Source of the DNA: Smittium culicis
Taxonomy: Eukaryota > Kickxellomycota > Harpellomycetes > Harpellales > Legeriomycetaceae
NCBI GenBank assembly: GCA_001970855.1
Contig: LSSN01001231.1
Coordinates: forward strand, 1 to 17,377
DNA length: 17,377 nucleotides
Direction of reading: 5' to 3'
The position numbers and the translations under genes are program-made. How positions within the stretch are numbered: position 1 is the first letter of the stretch; each line of letters starts with the position of its first letter. This document shows positions 17,270 through 17,377 of this stretch, one piece after another. The notes beneath the pieces are model-generated. The model was not told the DNA's origin. It was given only the letters and a program-made list of their open reading frames with translations, and ran no database searches.

Positions 17270-17377
17270 ATGGTCATTAGAAAGCCCGTAAAACGTGCTA
17301 GATCACTGTTTAGTGATATCGTTAAGGGGGATGACCCTGAATACGCTAATAAAGTTGAATTAACCAGCACAAACGTT
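17270..17377 (+). CDS. gag-like ORF1 of the right retroelement, N-terminal 36 codons only
   Basis: The frame opens with MVIRKPVKRARSLFSDIVK and is cut by the right edge with no stop in 36 codons. The first 19 residues match the left copy at 18 positions, then similarity drops sharply. In the left element the same ORF continues to a CCHC zinc knuckle, so a gag/RNA-binding role is inferred for this one. Whether it is intact cannot be seen from this window. Confidence 0.7.
   Translation, partial: MVIRKPVKRARSLFSDIVKGDDPEYANKVELTSTNV

Larger units (their letters stand above)
16846..17377 (+). mobile_element. LINE-like retrotransposon, 5' end (right copy)
   Basis: This is a second copy of the left element, in opposite orientation and pointing out of the window. 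Its 5' UTR (16846-17269, about 424 bp) aligns nearly throughout with the reverse complement of 1137-1549. Homology starts at the CT-rich run near 16846, the same place as in the left copy, so both copies probably keep their true 5' ends. The UTR has a direct repeat CAAGTTTGGT at 17044 and 17098 and a conserved inverted repeat at 17147-17193. Confidence 0.8.

Overview
The window looks like nuclear DNA of an AT-rich, early-diverging fungus. It has eukaryotic genes with short GT-AG introns, homopolymer runs of 8-17 A or T throughout, and fungal families (an SLS1-like mitochondrial protein, a cytochrome-b5 sphingolipid desaturase, a HAP5/NF-YC subunit). A trichomycete such as Smittium (Harpellales) would fit, but that is recollection of genome style and cannot be proven here.

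Layout from left to right. 1-1549 (- strand) is the 5' part of a LINE-like retrotransposon whose gag-like ORF runs off the left edge. 1998-3293 (-) is a Myb-repeat protein with a mitochondrial-looking N-terminus. 3294-8608 holds no convincing protein gene. It contains a lone pogo-like terminus (3331), a candidate 188-bp piggyBac-type MITE (3589-3776), three 48-bp tandem repeats (3815-3958), a 213-bp polyadenylated retro-insertion with a perfect target-site duplication (5408-5652), a GC-rich island (7021-7140), a CCAAT-box cluster (7053-7681) and the leader of the next gene. 8609-10075 (+) is an intronless cytochrome-b5 front-end desaturase, best matched to sphingolipid delta-8 desaturases. 10582-14176 (+) is an SLS1-type mitochondrial gene that I rebuilt as 11 exons (791 aa). 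15426-16416 (+) is a two-exon HAP5/NF-YC gene (288 aa) with a 12-site CCAAT cluster upstream. 16846-17377 (+) is the 5' end of a second copy of the left retroelement, facing the other way.

How the parts relate. The three + strand genes are co-oriented and lie between two outward-facing copies of one retroelement family, whose 5' UTRs form a roughly 400-bp inverted repeat about 15 kb apart. HAP5 is the subunit of the trimeric CCAAT-binding complex that completes its histone-fold pair, so the CCAAT cluster in front of its own gene suggests autoregulation. The desaturase has a similar CCAAT array. SLS1, and perhaps the Myb protein, act in mitochondria, a process the CCAAT-binding complex controls in yeasts. 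I found no tRNA, rRNA, spliceosomal RNA or CRISPR array. No single previously undescribed system stands out. The most useful leads are the CCAAT arrays, the paired retroelement ends, the strand-skew flips at promoters and the small transposon relics in the 5.3-kb gene-free stretch.
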